Assembly: GCF_001421765.1 (NCBI RefSeq)
Contig: NZ_LMLA01000003.1
Span: forward strand, 62,001-126,000
From: Sphingomonas sp. Leaf32
GTDB lineage: Bacteria; Pseudomonadota; Alphaproteobacteria; Sphingomonadales; Sphingomonadaceae
Length of the DNA stretch: 64,000 nucleotides
Direction of reading: 5' to 3'
In this document: in pieces, positions 25,441 through 32,906 of the stretch
How the letters are laid out: each line of letters starts with the position of its first letter
Numbering within the stretch: position 1 is the first letter of the stretch
Notes under the pieces: generated by a model
The model's input: only the letters and a program-made list of their open reading frames with translations
The model's database searches: none
What the model was told of the DNA's origin: nothing
Made by a program: the position numbers and the translations under genes

Positions 25441-26343
25441 TCAGGTCCGGTGCGCGGCAAGTACCTCTGCCAGCAGCCGAAAATCCCGCTCCCGCGGAGA
25501 GGCCCGCCGCCATACCAATGCGATGCGACGCGACGCGTTCTGCGCCTCGATCGGTCGCGCGGTGACGCCGGTATTGTCGAGGATGCCGGCATCGATCGCC
25601 ATTTGCGGCAGCATCGTCGTGCCCAGCCCGTTGTCGACCATCTGGACGATCGTGTGCAGCGACGTGCCCATCATCATCGCCTGCCCCCGCGCCTCCGGCT
25701 GTTCGCACGCGCGCAGGGCATGGTCCTTCAGGCAATGGCCGTCTTCGAGCAGCAGCAGCCGTTCGGCATCGATGTCGTCGGCGACCATCGGCGTCGTATC
25801 GGCAACGGCATCGTTGCCCGGTACCGCCAGGAACAGCCGGTCGTCGAACAGCGGCGCGGTCTCCACCTCGCCACAGGCATAGGGCAGCGCCAGCAGCACG
25901 CAATCGGTGCGGCCATGGTGCAGCCCCTCGCACGCCGCCGCGCTCGGTTCCTCGCGCAGATACAGCTTCAGCTCGGGATAGTCGCGGCGCAGGCGGGGGA
26001 GGAGCTGCGGCAACAGGAACGGGGCGATGGTCGGGATGACGCTCATCCGCATCTCGCCCGACAGCGGCCGCCCGGCGGCGCGGGCCATGTCGGTCAGTTC
26101 CTCCGCCTCGCGCAGCACGGTCCGCGCCTTGGCGACGATGCTGTCGCCGAGCGGGGTGAAGCGCACCACGCGGCGGGTGCGCTCGACCAGTACGACGCCG
26201 ATCAGCGTCTCCAGTTCGCGTATCCCGGCCGACAGGGTCGATTGGGTGACGAACGACGCCTCCGCCGCCCGACCGAAATGACCGGCATCGCGTAGCGCGA
26301 CGAGATATTGGAGCTGTTTCAGCGTGGGCAGGTACACCGACAT
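25441..26343 (-). CDS. oxyR: hydrogen peroxide sensor/regulator, LysR family
   Basis: A 300-residue LysR-type regulator with N-terminal winged helix (about 6-65) and a substrate-binding-like domain. The redox pair of OxyR is present: Cys204 in LEDGHCLKDHALRAC and Cys213, nine residues apart as Cys199/Cys208 of E. coli, in nearly the same sequence context. H2O2 oxidises these to a disulfide, which switches the protein to activate peroxide defence genes. It is transcribed divergently from ahpC-ahpD, its expected target, across a 125-base intergenic region. Confidence 0.95.
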   Translation of the reverse strand: MSVYLPTLKQLQYLVALRDAGHFGRAAEASFVTQSTLSAGIRELETLIGVVLVERTRRVVRFTPLGDSIVAKARTVLREAEELTDMARAAGRPLSGEMRMSVIPTIAPFLLPQLLPRLRRDYPELKLYLREEPSAAACEGLHHGRTDCVLLALPYACGEVETAPLFDDRLFLAVPGNDAVADTTPMVADDIDAERLLLLEDGHCLKDHALRACEQPEARGQAMMMGTSLHTIVQMVDNGLGTTMLPQMAIDAGILDNTGVTARPIEAQNASRRIALVWRRASPRERDFRLLAEVLAAHRT

Positions 26344-26367
26344 GCTGCCTACTTATTCACTCGATCG

Positions 26368-26419
26368 ATCAATCCCAAGGGCAAATTCGATTGGATCGGT
26401 GCGGACCGTACCCTATATC
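26368..26419 (+). promoter_or_regulatory. ahpC promoter with possible OxyR operator
   Basis: A -35-like TTGGAT (26391-26396) and -10-like TATATC (26414-26419) are 17 bp apart. Just upstream and overlapping the -35 are GATCAATC and GATTGGATC, an imperfect inverted pair centred on a 15-base gap, as would suit LysR-type binding between oxyR and ahpC. The classical E. coli OxyR ATAG spacing is not seen. Confidence 0.4.
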
Positions 26420-26468
26420 GCGGTGCAGCAATTCACGGTGCGCATCGCACCATTTGAAAGGGCATTCC

Positions 26469-27011
26469 ATGCTGACCGTTGGCGACAAGCTCCCCGAATT
26501 CACCGTTCCCGTGCAGCAGGGCACGAGCGCCCTTCCGGCCGGTGAGACGCTCAGCCACGACGCGTTCCCGGGCAAGTGGAAGGTGCTGTTCTACTGGCCG
26601 AAGGACTTCACCTTCGTGTGCCCCACCGAGATCGTCGGTTATAGCGAGCTGAAGGACGACTTCGCCGATCGCGACGCCGTGCTGATCGGTGCGTCGACCG
26701 ACACCGCGCACGTCCATCTGGCGTGGCGCAAGTCGGACCCAGATCTGGCCGCCGCCGATTTCCCGTGGATCGCCGACAATGGCGCGGTGCTGGCCAATGC
26801 GCTCGGCATCCTCGACAAGAACGAGCATGTCGCGTTCCGCGCGACCTTCATCATCGATCCGGACAATGTGATCCAGGCGGTGCAGGTCAACGGCCTGAAC
26901 GTCGGCCGCAACCCGGCGGAGACGCTGCGCGTGCTCGACGCGCTGCAGACCGACGAGCTGTGCCCGTGCAACTGGAACAAGGGCGACGACGTCCTTCAGG
27001 TCGCGGCGTAA
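26469..27011 (+). CDS. ahpC: alkyl hydroperoxide reductase peroxiredoxin subunit
   Basis: Reduces H2O2 and organic hydroperoxides. The 180-residue peroxiredoxin has the peroxidatic Cys51 in DFTFVCPTEIVGYS and a C-terminal LCPCNW with two resolving cysteines (165 and 167), the arrangement of mycobacterial AhpC, which works with AhpD. ATG is preceded by GAAAGG. The next gene encodes AhpD and the divergent gene encodes OxyR, so this is a peroxide-inducible unit; no ahpF is present, consistent with AhpD being the electron donor. Confidence 0.95.
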   Translation: MLTVGDKLPEFTVPVQQGTSALPAGETLSHDAFPGKWKVLFYWPKDFTFVCPTEIVGYSELKDDFADRDAVLIGASTDTAHVHLAWRKSDPDLAAADFPWIADNGAVLANALGILDKNEHVAFRATFIIDPDNVIQAVQVNGLNVGRNPAETLRVLDALQTDELCPCNWNKGDDVLQVAA

Positions 27012-27019
27012 TCTTATCC

Positions 27020-27041
27020 GGGCGGGGCATTCGTCCCGCCC
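27020..27041. terminator. hairpin between ahpC and ahpD
   Basis: GGGCGGG and CCCGCCC (7-bp stem, 8-base loop) begin eight bases after the ahpC stop. There is no T-run, so partial attenuation or transcript-end protection would explain more AhpC than AhpD. Confidence 0.45.
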
Positions 27042-27123
27042 GCCACTTTCCGGCACCCCAGCGCGGATTCGGGCGTCCTGCCCGGTCGGCTGGGGTGTCG
27101 TGTATCTGACGGAGATTGAACCT

Positions 27124-27645
27124 ATGTCGCTCAAGGAATTTGCGGGCGCTCTGCCCGATTTCGCCAAGGACATCCGCCTGAACGTCGGCTCGCTGCTGAA
27201 CGAAACCGTGCTGGACCCGCAGAAGAAGTTCGGCACGATGCTGGCCTGCGCGCACGCCACCGGCCACAAGCCGCTGGTCGAGGCGGCCGAGGCGGAAGTC
27301 GCCGACAAGCTGTCGCCCGAGGCGGCCAATGCGGCGCGCGCGGCGGCGGCGGTGATGGCGATGAACAACGTCTATTACCGCTTCGTCCACCTCGCGAAGA
27401 ACAAGGAATATGGCAATCTGCCGGCCAAGCTGCGGATGAACGTCATCGCCGCGCCGGGGATCGAGAAGGTCGATTTCGAACTGTTCAGCCTGGCGGTGTC
27501 GGCGATGAACGGCTGCGGCATGTGCATCGATGCGCATGAGGACGTGCTGAAGAAGCACGGCGTGAAGGCCGAGGTCATTCAGGGCGCGGTGCGGATCGGC
27601 GCGGTGCTGGCGGCGGTCGCTACCGTTCACGCGGCGGTGGCGTAA
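27124..27645 (+). CDS. ahpD: alkylhydroperoxidase / AhpC reductase
   Basis: A 173-residue carboxymuconolactone-decarboxylase-fold protein. The AhpD active site is visible as NGCGMCIDAHED, a C-x-x-C pair followed by the catalytic His, with preceding conserved FELFSLAVSAMN. AhpD reduces the disulfide of AhpC via lipoamide-type partners and has weak peroxidase activity. It lies 112 bases after ahpC in the same direction. The stop is followed by a family D repeat. Confidence 0.94.
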   Translation: MSLKEFAGALPDFAKDIRLNVGSLLNETVLDPQKKFGTMLACAHATGHKPLVEAAEAEVADKLSPEAANAARAAAAVMAMNNVYYRFVHLAKNKEYGNLPAKLRMNVIAAPGIEKVDFELFSLAVSAMNGCGMCIDAHEDVLKKHGVKAEVIQGAVRIGAVLAAVATVHAAVA

Positions 27646-27672
27646 CCGGACACTGCCGTAGAAGGAAGGGAT

Positions 27673-27838
27673 ATTGGTTCGCGCGGAGGCGCGGAGGCGC
27701 GGAGAGGGGGCGGTCGTGGAAACCGATCGCGTAGCGATCCGCCTTTTCGTTCGCTGCGACGAGCGCAGGAAACCCGCTGTCGCGGGACGATCGTACGCCA
27801 CAACCTCTCTGCGCCTCCGCGCCTCCGCGCGAACCAAT
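27673..27838. repeat. dispersed inverted repeat, family D, copy 1
   Basis: Arms ATTGGTTCGCGCGGAGGCGC (continuing GGAGGCGCGGAGAGG) and its complement ending GCGCGAACCAAT flank about 95 bases. Other copies are at 42208-42365, 61191-61346 and 62850-63012. The arms are built of 8-base GGAGNCGC units. Confidence 0.88.
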
Positions 27839-27856
27839 CTCTCTTTTCTTCTTCTG

Positions 27857-28618
27857 CTACGACAGCGCCCGGTAGACGCTGTACAGGCTGGTCGCGGTCA
27901 GCACGATGCCGACGAGGATCAGCAACGTGCGTGCCGGGATATGCTTGGCGAACATCGCCCCGAACGGCGCGGCGACGATGCCGCCGATCAGCAGCCCGGC
28001 GACGGCGGTGGTGAACGCCTCCAGCCCGAGATGGATCAGGAACGTCGCCGAGATGCTGACGGTCAGGAAGAATTCGACCGTGTTTACCGTGCCGATCGTC
28101 GTGCGCGGGGTGGCGCCCTGCACCAGCAGGTTGGAGGTCACGACTGGTCCCCAGCCGCCACCGCCCGCCGCGTCGAGGAATCCCCCGACCAGCCCGAGCG
28201 GGGCGATGACCTTCGGCTCCTTCGGTTCCGGCGGCTTCCGCAGGCCGCGCCACAACAGGTACAGGCCGATGCCCGCCAGATAGGTCATCACGAACGGCCG
28301 CGTCACCGACGCGTCGAGCGACGACAGCAGATACGCGCCCGTAACGCCGCCGGCGACACCCGGCAGCAACAGTCGCCAGAACAGCTTCCAGTTCACGTTC
28401 CGGTGCAGCACATGGCTGATCCCCGACACGCCGGTGGTAAAGCATTCGACGACATGCACGCTGGCCGATGCCGTCGCGGGCGGCACGCCCAGCACGCTCA
28501 CCAGCAGGGTCGACGAAATTACCCCGAACGCCATGCCCAACGCCCCATCGACGATCTGGGCGGCAAATCCGGCGGCTACGAACTCGGCCAGACGCACCCA
28601 GTCGATATTCTCGAACAT
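27857..28618 (-). CDS. sulfite exporter TauE/SafE family transporter (TSUP)
   Basis: A 253-residue inner-membrane protein with eight predicted helices in two homologous halves. Each half has the TSUP pattern of small residues near the start: GFAAQIVDGALGMAFGV and GLVGGFLDAAGGGGWGPV. The family exports or imports sulfite, sulfoacetate and similar organosulfur anions. It is divergent from a serine acetyltransferase gene for cysteine synthesis, which gives mild support to a sulfur-related role. The minus strand has GAAGGGA upstream of the ATG. Precise substrate is unknown. Confidence 0.9.
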   Translation of the reverse strand: MFENIDWVRLAEFVAAGFAAQIVDGALGMAFGVISSTLLVSVLGVPPATASASVHVVECFTTGVSGISHVLHRNVNWKLFWRLLLPGVAGGVTGAYLLSSLDASVTRPFVMTYLAGIGLYLLWRGLRKPPEPKEPKVIAPLGLVGGFLDAAGGGGWGPVVTSNLLVQGATPRTTIGTVNTVEFFLTVSISATFLIHLGLEAFTTAVAGLLIGGIVAAPFGAMFAKHIPARTLLILVGIVLTATSLYSVYRALS

Positions 28619-28768
28619 CCCATTCCCTTCGATATGGCGCAGCGGCGGTCAGTGATGGCGGCAAACGACAATGCCTACAAGATACATAGGGTTTGTTGCG
28701 CCTACAGTACGACTTGGCGATGGGGGGCAGGCCGCCTACATCACAGGTCGAGACAAAGGGGACTGCCC

Positions 28769-29452
28769 ATGGTTGCGCGGCTGTTGCGCTATCTGGATTC
28801 GATCAAGGCGCGCGATCCCGCGCCCCGGTCGCGCGCCGAAATCCTGACCTATCCCGGCGTATGGGCGGTCGCGTTCCATAAGGTGTCGCACCGGCTGTTC
28901 CGCGCGCGGTGGTATTTCGCGGCGCGGGCGGTCAACCATTTCTCGCGCTTCCTGACCGCGATCGACATCCATCCGGGCGCGACGATCGGCCGACATTTCT
29001 TCATCGACCATGGCTTCGTCGTGATCGGCGAGACGGCCGAGATCGGCGACGGCGTGACCATCTATCAGAATGTGACGCTGGGCGGGACCAGCCCCGACAA
29101 CGGCATCGCGGGCAAGCGGCATCCGACGATCAGCGATGGCGCGATCATCGGGTCGGGCGCGCAGGTGCTGGGGCCGATCACCATCGGCGTGCGCGCACGC
29201 GTCGGCGCCAATGCGGTGGTGACGAAGGACGTGCCGGAGGGAACGACGGTCGTCGGCATCCCGGCGCGCCCGACGGTGGTCGAGGGCGGGCAGGCGGCCG
29301 ATCCGCGCTTCGTCCCCTACGGCACGCCATGCCGCGACAATTTCGATCCCCAGACGCAGCGGGTCGAACTGCTGCGGTGCGAGGTGGAAACGCTCAAGCG
29401 GCAGCTCGACGCGCTGCTCGCCGAGCAACAGGACCATCGCGATCGCGCCTGA
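28769..29452 (+). CDS. cysE: serine O-acetyltransferase
   Basis: Forms O-acetylserine from serine and acetyl-CoA, first committed step of cysteine synthesis. The 227-residue protein is of the shorter EpsC/CysE type: N-terminal helical part, then left-handed beta-helix hexapeptide repeats with IDIHPGATIGRHFFIDHG and TIYQNVTLGGT, GKRHPTI and the NAVVTKDVPEGTTVVG end. A C-terminal tail (about 180-227) is helical. AAGGGG precedes the ATG; an in-frame extension upstream has no coding signature. Next gene overlaps by one base. Confidence 0.93.
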   Translation: MVARLLRYLDSIKARDPAPRSRAEILTYPGVWAVAFHKVSHRLFRARWYFAARAVNHFSRFLTAIDIHPGATIGRHFFIDHGFVVIGETAEIGDGVTIYQNVTLGGTSPDNGIAGKRHPTISDGAIIGSGAQVLGPITIGVRARVGANAVVTKDVPEGTTVVGIPARPTVVEGGQAADPRFVPYGTPCRDNFDPQTQRVELLRCEVETLKRQLDALLAEQQDHRDRA

Positions 29453-29793
29453 TGGGAATCGTCACTCCTTTTCCCCAACAGCGCCAGCCGGGACAGGTCG
29501 GCTTCGACCGCGCCGAACTGACCCGCATCCTCGACCTTTATGGCCGGATGGTCGCCGCCGGGCATTGGCGCGACTATGCGATCGATCTGGGGCGCGATGC
29601 GGCGGTGTTCAGCGCATTCCGCCGTGCCGCCGAACGGCCGGAGTTCCGTATCGAGAAGCGCCCCGCCTTGCGCAACAAGCAGGGCATGTGGGCACTGGTG
29701 GGCGAGGCCGGTGCGATCGTGAAGCGGGGTGCTGAGCTGGGGCCGGTGCTGGCGCCGGTCGAACGTCGGCTGATGAAGCTGGTCGAGGAGTGA
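29452..29793 (+). CDS. DUF2794 domain protein
   Basis: A 113-residue soluble protein with the DUF2794 pattern: GFDRAELTRILDLYGRMVAAGHWRDYAID in the first half (abbreviated: FDRAEL, LYGRMVA, WRDYAI) and RIEKRPALRNKQGMW in the second. The family is confined largely to alphaproteobacteria and has no known function. It overlaps cysE by one base (TGATG), so it is translated with it. A family F repeat begins six bases after the stop. Confidence 0.8.
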   Translation: MGIVTPFPQQRQPGQVGFDRAELTRILDLYGRMVAAGHWRDYAIDLGRDAAVFSAFRRAAERPEFRIEKRPALRNKQGMWALVGEAGAIVKRGAELGPVLAPVERRLMKLVEE

Positions 29794-29798
29794 TCTTT

Positions 29799-29881
29799 CG
29801 TCGCCCCAGCGCAGGCTGGGGCATCGTGCGGCGAGGTGCGCGCGCCGTTACAGGAAGATCCCAGCCTGCGCTGGGATGACG
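29799..29881. repeat. dispersed inverted repeat, family F, copy 1
   Basis: Left arm CGTCGCCCCAGCGCAGGCTG (GGGC) and right arm GATCCCAGCCTGCGCTGGGA (TGACG). Each arm is its own hairpin, GCCCCAG..CTGGGGC and ATCCCAG..CTGGGAT, and the two arms also pair with each other except at two bases. A second copy is at 56702-56784. Confidence 0.88.
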
Positions 29882-29902
29882 TTCGCGGCGAGGGGAGGAC
29901 AC

Positions 29903-29931
29903 AAAAAAACGGCCCCGGTTGCCCGGAGCCG
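29903..29931 (-). terminator. rho-independent terminator of the membrane protein gene
   Basis: On the minus strand, CGGCTCCGGG-CAA-CCGGGGCCG forms a strong stem followed by TTTTTTT, 28 bases beyond the stop of the gene at 29959-30984. Confidence 0.92.
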
Positions 29932-29958
29932 CAAGGTTCGCTTCGTAAGGAAATGGAT

Positions 29959-30984
29959 TCAGGCCATCGCCACCGGCGGCAGGCGTTCGCCGATGCCGCC
30001 CAGCAGCCCAACCACCGTACGGCGCATCGGTTGCCAGAAAACCGACAGGGTGAGCAGCGCGGACCCGATGACGAAGGCGGTGAACGCCGCCGACAGCTCG
30101 ACTGCGCCCGCCTTCTCGAACAGGGCGTAGAGCGCGTAGAGGACATAGGCGAGGCTGGACACCAGCAGCGCGCGGCGATCGACCGCCAGCGCCACCACGC
30201 CGAACACCACGTAGAGCGCGATCACCACCGCCGCCATCGGTGGGGTCACGCTCGGCCCGAACACGCCGAGCAGCTGGAACAGCGAATGCGCGATCAGCGG
30301 TGCGGCGACGAGGTGCAGCCAGAAGGCGACGTCGCTGCGGCGCGTGCGCCGGTCGCGGTCGGACAGGTCCCAGCGCATCGCGGCGGCGAACACCGCGACC
30401 CCGCCCAGCAGCGTCACCGGGTAGACATTGTCCTTGAGCGCCGGAAAGGCGGCGACCAGCAACGCGGCCACGGTCGCGACCAGTGCCGCTGCCCCCGCCG
30501 CGACCGTGATCGGCACCATGAACCGCCGCCAGTGCAACCATGCCGCGCCGGCCGAGACGACGCCGATGCCGGCGAAGATCATCGCGGTCGTGCGATCGGG
30601 CAGGTTCTGCGGATCGAGTTCGACGACGACCCCGACCAGCGTCGCGGCGACCCCGCCGACAAAGGCGAGCAGCAGCAGGATGCTGGGCAGCGCCATGCGA
30701 CGGCGCGCGGTGAAATATTCGGCAAGGAACCACGCCGCGCCGGCCACGCCCAGCCCACCGAGTGGGGTCAGGATCGTGCCGCCGATCCACGCGAGCGACA
30801 CCAGCAGCAATGCGAGTGCGACCGAGACGAAAATGTCGTTGAACCCGGTCAGCAGGCGGAAATGCTCCTCGTCCACCACCGGGGTCGCGCGTTGCCGCGC
30901 GATATGCGTCCGCAGCGCATCGGCGGCGTCGCGCGACAGTGCCCCCGCCTCCACCGCGCCGTTCAGATCGCTTTCGCTATACAT
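29959..30984 (-). CDS. polytopic membrane protein, DUF2157-like
   Basis: A 341-residue protein. The first 45 residues are soluble and helical (SESDLNGAVEAGALSRDAADALRTHI), resembling the N-terminal region of DUF2157 proteins that sense or scaffold at the membrane; about nine to ten hydrophobic segments follow from residue 50 to the end. No transporter motif is visible. A strong GGGAGGT ribosome site precedes the ATG. The gene has its own terminator, and the intergenic region upstream carries a perfect palindrome, so it is probably regulated on its own by a dedicated repressor. Function unknown. Confidence 0.72.
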   Translation of the reverse strand: MYSESDLNGAVEAGALSRDAADALRTHIARQRATPVVDEEHFRLLTGFNDIFVSVALALLLVSLAWIGGTILTPLGGLGVAGAAWFLAEYFTARRRMALPSILLLLAFVGGVAATLVGVVVELDPQNLPDRTTAMIFAGIGVVSAGAAWLHWRRFMVPITVAAGAAALVATVAALLVAAFPALKDNVYPVTLLGGVAVFAAAMRWDLSDRDRRTRRSDVAFWLHLVAAPLIAHSLFQLLGVFGPSVTPPMAAVVIALYVVFGVVALAVDRRALLVSSLAYVLYALYALFEKAGAVELSAAFTAFVIGSALLTLSVFWQPMRRTVVGLLGGIGERLPPVAMA

Positions 30985-30997
30985 GCCATTACCTCCC

Positions 30998-31043
30998 TGT
31001 ATTGGTTGAGTATGACACGTGTGTATTGGCTATGCAATACACA
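30998..31043. promoter_or_regulatory. palindromic operator with a second half-site
   Basis: TGTGTATTG (31020-31028) and CAATACACA (31035-31043) are exact complements around GCTATG. A direct copy of its core, TGTATTGG, is at 30998-31005, 24 bp from the copy at 31022. The cluster lies 14-59 bp upstream of the membrane protein ATG, in an AT-rich patch, where a repressor would act. Confidence 0.65.
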
Positions 31044-31125
31044 TCGGCAGAGCACCTGCCACGGATCGCCACCCCGCCCGAAATTTGCGGTTCGGGATCG
31101 GTGGCGGCCACGATAGCATCGCCCG

Positions 31126-31701
31126 ATGAAGACCGCCGCCGACGTCATCAACATGCTCCGGAACGATCCGCTGCGCTGGCATCTACTCGGGATCGTCCGC
31201 GACATCGATCTGCCCGATGGCTGGATCGGCGCGGGCTTCGTCCGGAACGCGGTGTGGGATCGCCTGCACGGTCGTGCGCCGTCCGCTCCGGCAGGAGACG
31301 TCGACGTGATATGGTACGACCCGTGTTGCAACGATGCGATGGTCGATCGGCAGCACGAAGCCGCGCTGCGCGCCACGGCACCGGATGTTGCATGGTCGGT
31401 TAAGAACCAGGCAAGAATGCACCGTCGCAATGGCGACGCGCCCTATGCGTCGGCGACGGAGGCGATGCGATATTGGCCGGAAACCGCGACCGCGGTGGCC
31501 GTGCGTAGAGTCGGCACCGACGATGCCGAGCTGGCCGCTCCGCTGGGACTGGCGGACCTGCTGCACCTGATCCTGCGGCCCGGACCGCGCTTCCACGCGA
31601 GCAAGCGCGCCGCCTATGCCGACCGGGTGCAATCGAAGGGATGGCTGACGGCATGGCCGTCGTTGCGCGAGGCGGAGCGATCGGCTGGACCATGCCCATG
31701 A
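31126..31701 (+). CDS. nucleotidyltransferase family protein (PF06042 type)
   Basis: A 191-residue cytoplasmic protein of the NTP_transf_6 family, distant relatives of DNA polymerase beta-type nucleotidyltransferases. Diagnostic parts are WIGAGFVRNAVWDRLHG at the start, GDVDVIWYD with the paired Asp of the active site, ATEAMRYWPETATAVAVR and PLGLADLLHLILRPGPRF, ending GWLTAWPSLR. Members have no established substrate. The start lacks a clear ribosome site. It converges on the Pro-rich protein gene, whose terminator overlaps this stop codon. Confidence 0.85.
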   Translation: MKTAADVINMLRNDPLRWHLLGIVRDIDLPDGWIGAGFVRNAVWDRLHGRAPSAPAGDVDVIWYDPCCNDAMVDRQHEAALRATAPDVAWSVKNQARMHRRNGDAPYASATEAMRYWPETATAVAVRRVGTDDAELAAPLGLADLLHLILRPGPRFHASKRAAYADRVQSKGWLTAWPSLREAERSAGPCP

Positions 31702-31732
31702 AAAAGGCGCCCCGCCGGATGGGCGGGGCGCC
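31701..31732 (-). terminator. rho-independent terminator of the Pro-rich protein gene
   Basis: GGCGCCCCGCC and GGCGGGGCGCC pair around a short loop; on the minus strand the stem is followed by TTTTT (31701-31705). It overlaps the stop of the converging nucleotidyltransferase gene and may serve both. Confidence 0.85.
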
Positions 31733-31758
31733 GTTATCTGCCCGCAGGCCGGAGGGTC

Positions 31759-32133
31759 TTAGCGACCGCCCGGATTACGGCAGCCGTCCTTCAGCGTGCG
31801 CGTGCACACCGGGTAGCTTTCCTTCGCCGGCGGCGGCGGGGTCACCTGCGGCGGGGCGAACTGGATCTGGCCGGCGGCCGGTGCGCCTGCCATCGGGGCG
31901 GGCGGGGCCGGGGGGGCCATCGGCGCGGGGGCAGCGGTGGTCGCTGCCGGATCGGCCGGGGCTGCCGGCGCATCGGGGGCCGGCGGCGGGGTCATGTTGT
32001 CGGCCGGCGGCGTCGGCGCGGTCGTCGTACCCGGCTGCATGGTGGCATCGGCCGGCGGCGTCGTCGGCGGGGTGGTCTGTGCGACGGCGGCGCTGCCCAT
32101 CAGCAGGGCAGCCATGAAAGCGACAGTCTTCAT
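31759..32133 (-). CDS. exported Pro/Ala/Thr-rich protein with conserved Cys tail
   Basis: A 124-residue protein. A signal peptide ends at AVAQ (about residue 19); residues 20-100 are a low-complexity linker of Pro, Ala and Thr with repeated PP and APA units; the last 20 residues form a distinct tail, YPVCTRTLKDGCRNPGG, with two cysteines nine apart. Such tails recur in short exported proteins of sphingomonads, as I recall, but no function is known. AAGGAG precedes the ATG, indicating good translation. The linker suggests a wall- or periplasm-spanning spacer. Confidence 0.75.
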   Translation of the reverse strand: MKTVAFMAALLMGSAAVAQTTPPTTPPADATMQPGTTTAPTPPADNMTPPPAPDAPAAPADPAATTAAPAPMAPPAPPAPMAGAPAAGQIQFAPPQVTPPPPAKESYPVCTRTLKDGCRNPGGR

Positions 32134-32211
32134 CGGAAAACTCCTTTTCGACTTGTTTCGTTTAGGCTGCGAACCAAACGTGCAAGCACGAAAAGGTTTC
32201 CGACGAAGTTT

Positions 32212-32904
32212 TCAGCCCGCCGCGTCCAGAGCATATCCTGCCGACCGTACGGTCCGGATAATATCGGGCCGGTCGCCGACATTGATGGCCTTTCGCAGCC
32301 GCCGGATATGTACGTCGACGGTACGCGATTCGATGTCCGAATCATGGCCCCACACTGCGTCGAGCAGCCGTTCGCGCGAGAAAACCCAACCGGGATGTTC
32401 GAGGAAGTGTTTGAGAAGACGGAATTCCGTCGGTCCGAGCGGCACGACTTCGCCCCCACGCCGGACGCGGTGACCCACCGTGTCCATCTCGATATCGGCG
32501 TAGGTCAGCGCCTCGCCCGCCAGCGCCGGACGCACGCGGCGCAGCACCGCATTGACGCGCGCGACCAGTTCGCGCGGCGAAAACGGCTTGGTGACATAAT
32601 CGTCCGCCCCGGTTTCGAGGCCACGGACCCGGTCCTCTTCCTCGCCGCGCGCAGTCAGCATGATGATCGGGACATTCTGCGTCTCCGCCTGCCGGCGCAA
32701 CTGGCGGCAGACCTCGATCCCCGACAGCCCTTCGACCATCCAGTCGAGCAGCACGATGTCGGGCGTCGCCTCGCGCGCGAGGAGCAGCGCCTCCTCGCCC
32801 TCGTGCGTGCGGACGACCTCGAAATCCTCGCGCTGGAAATGGAAGGCGATCAGTTCGGCCAGCGCCGCGTCGTCTTCCAGCAGCAACATGCGTGCCTTGC
32901 TCAT
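32212..32904 (-). CDS. phoB: phosphate regulon response regulator
   Basis: A 230-residue OmpR/PhoB-type regulator. The receiver domain (1-120) has LLLEDD, the phosphorylated Asp in DIVLLDWMVEG (about residue 53), LTARGEEED and the KPFSPREL switch Lys; the C-terminal winged helix (130-228) ends in SRTVDVHIRRLRKAIN and IRTVRSAGYAL, the usual PhoB DNA-binding end. It is the last gene of phoR-pstSCAB-phoU-phoB, three bases after phoU. Activated by PhoR under low phosphate. Confidence 0.96.
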   Translation of the reverse strand: MSKARMLLLEDDAALAELIAFHFQREDFEVVRTHEGEEALLLAREATPDIVLLDWMVEGLSGIEVCRQLRRQAETQNVPIIMLTARGEEEDRVRGLETGADDYVTKPFSPRELVARVNAVLRRVRPALAGEALTYADIEMDTVGHRVRRGGEVVPLGPTEFRLLKHFLEHPGWVFSRERLLDAVWGHDSDIESRTVDVHIRRLRKAINVGDRPDIIRTVRSAGYALDAAG

Positions 32905-32906
32905 GA

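Noticed and set aside
27674..28768. Extension of the cysE reading frame upstream by 365 codons
   Set aside because: It runs antisense to the TSUP transporter gene and through a repeat. The conserved part of CysE starts at 28769 after a good AAGGGG ribosome site.
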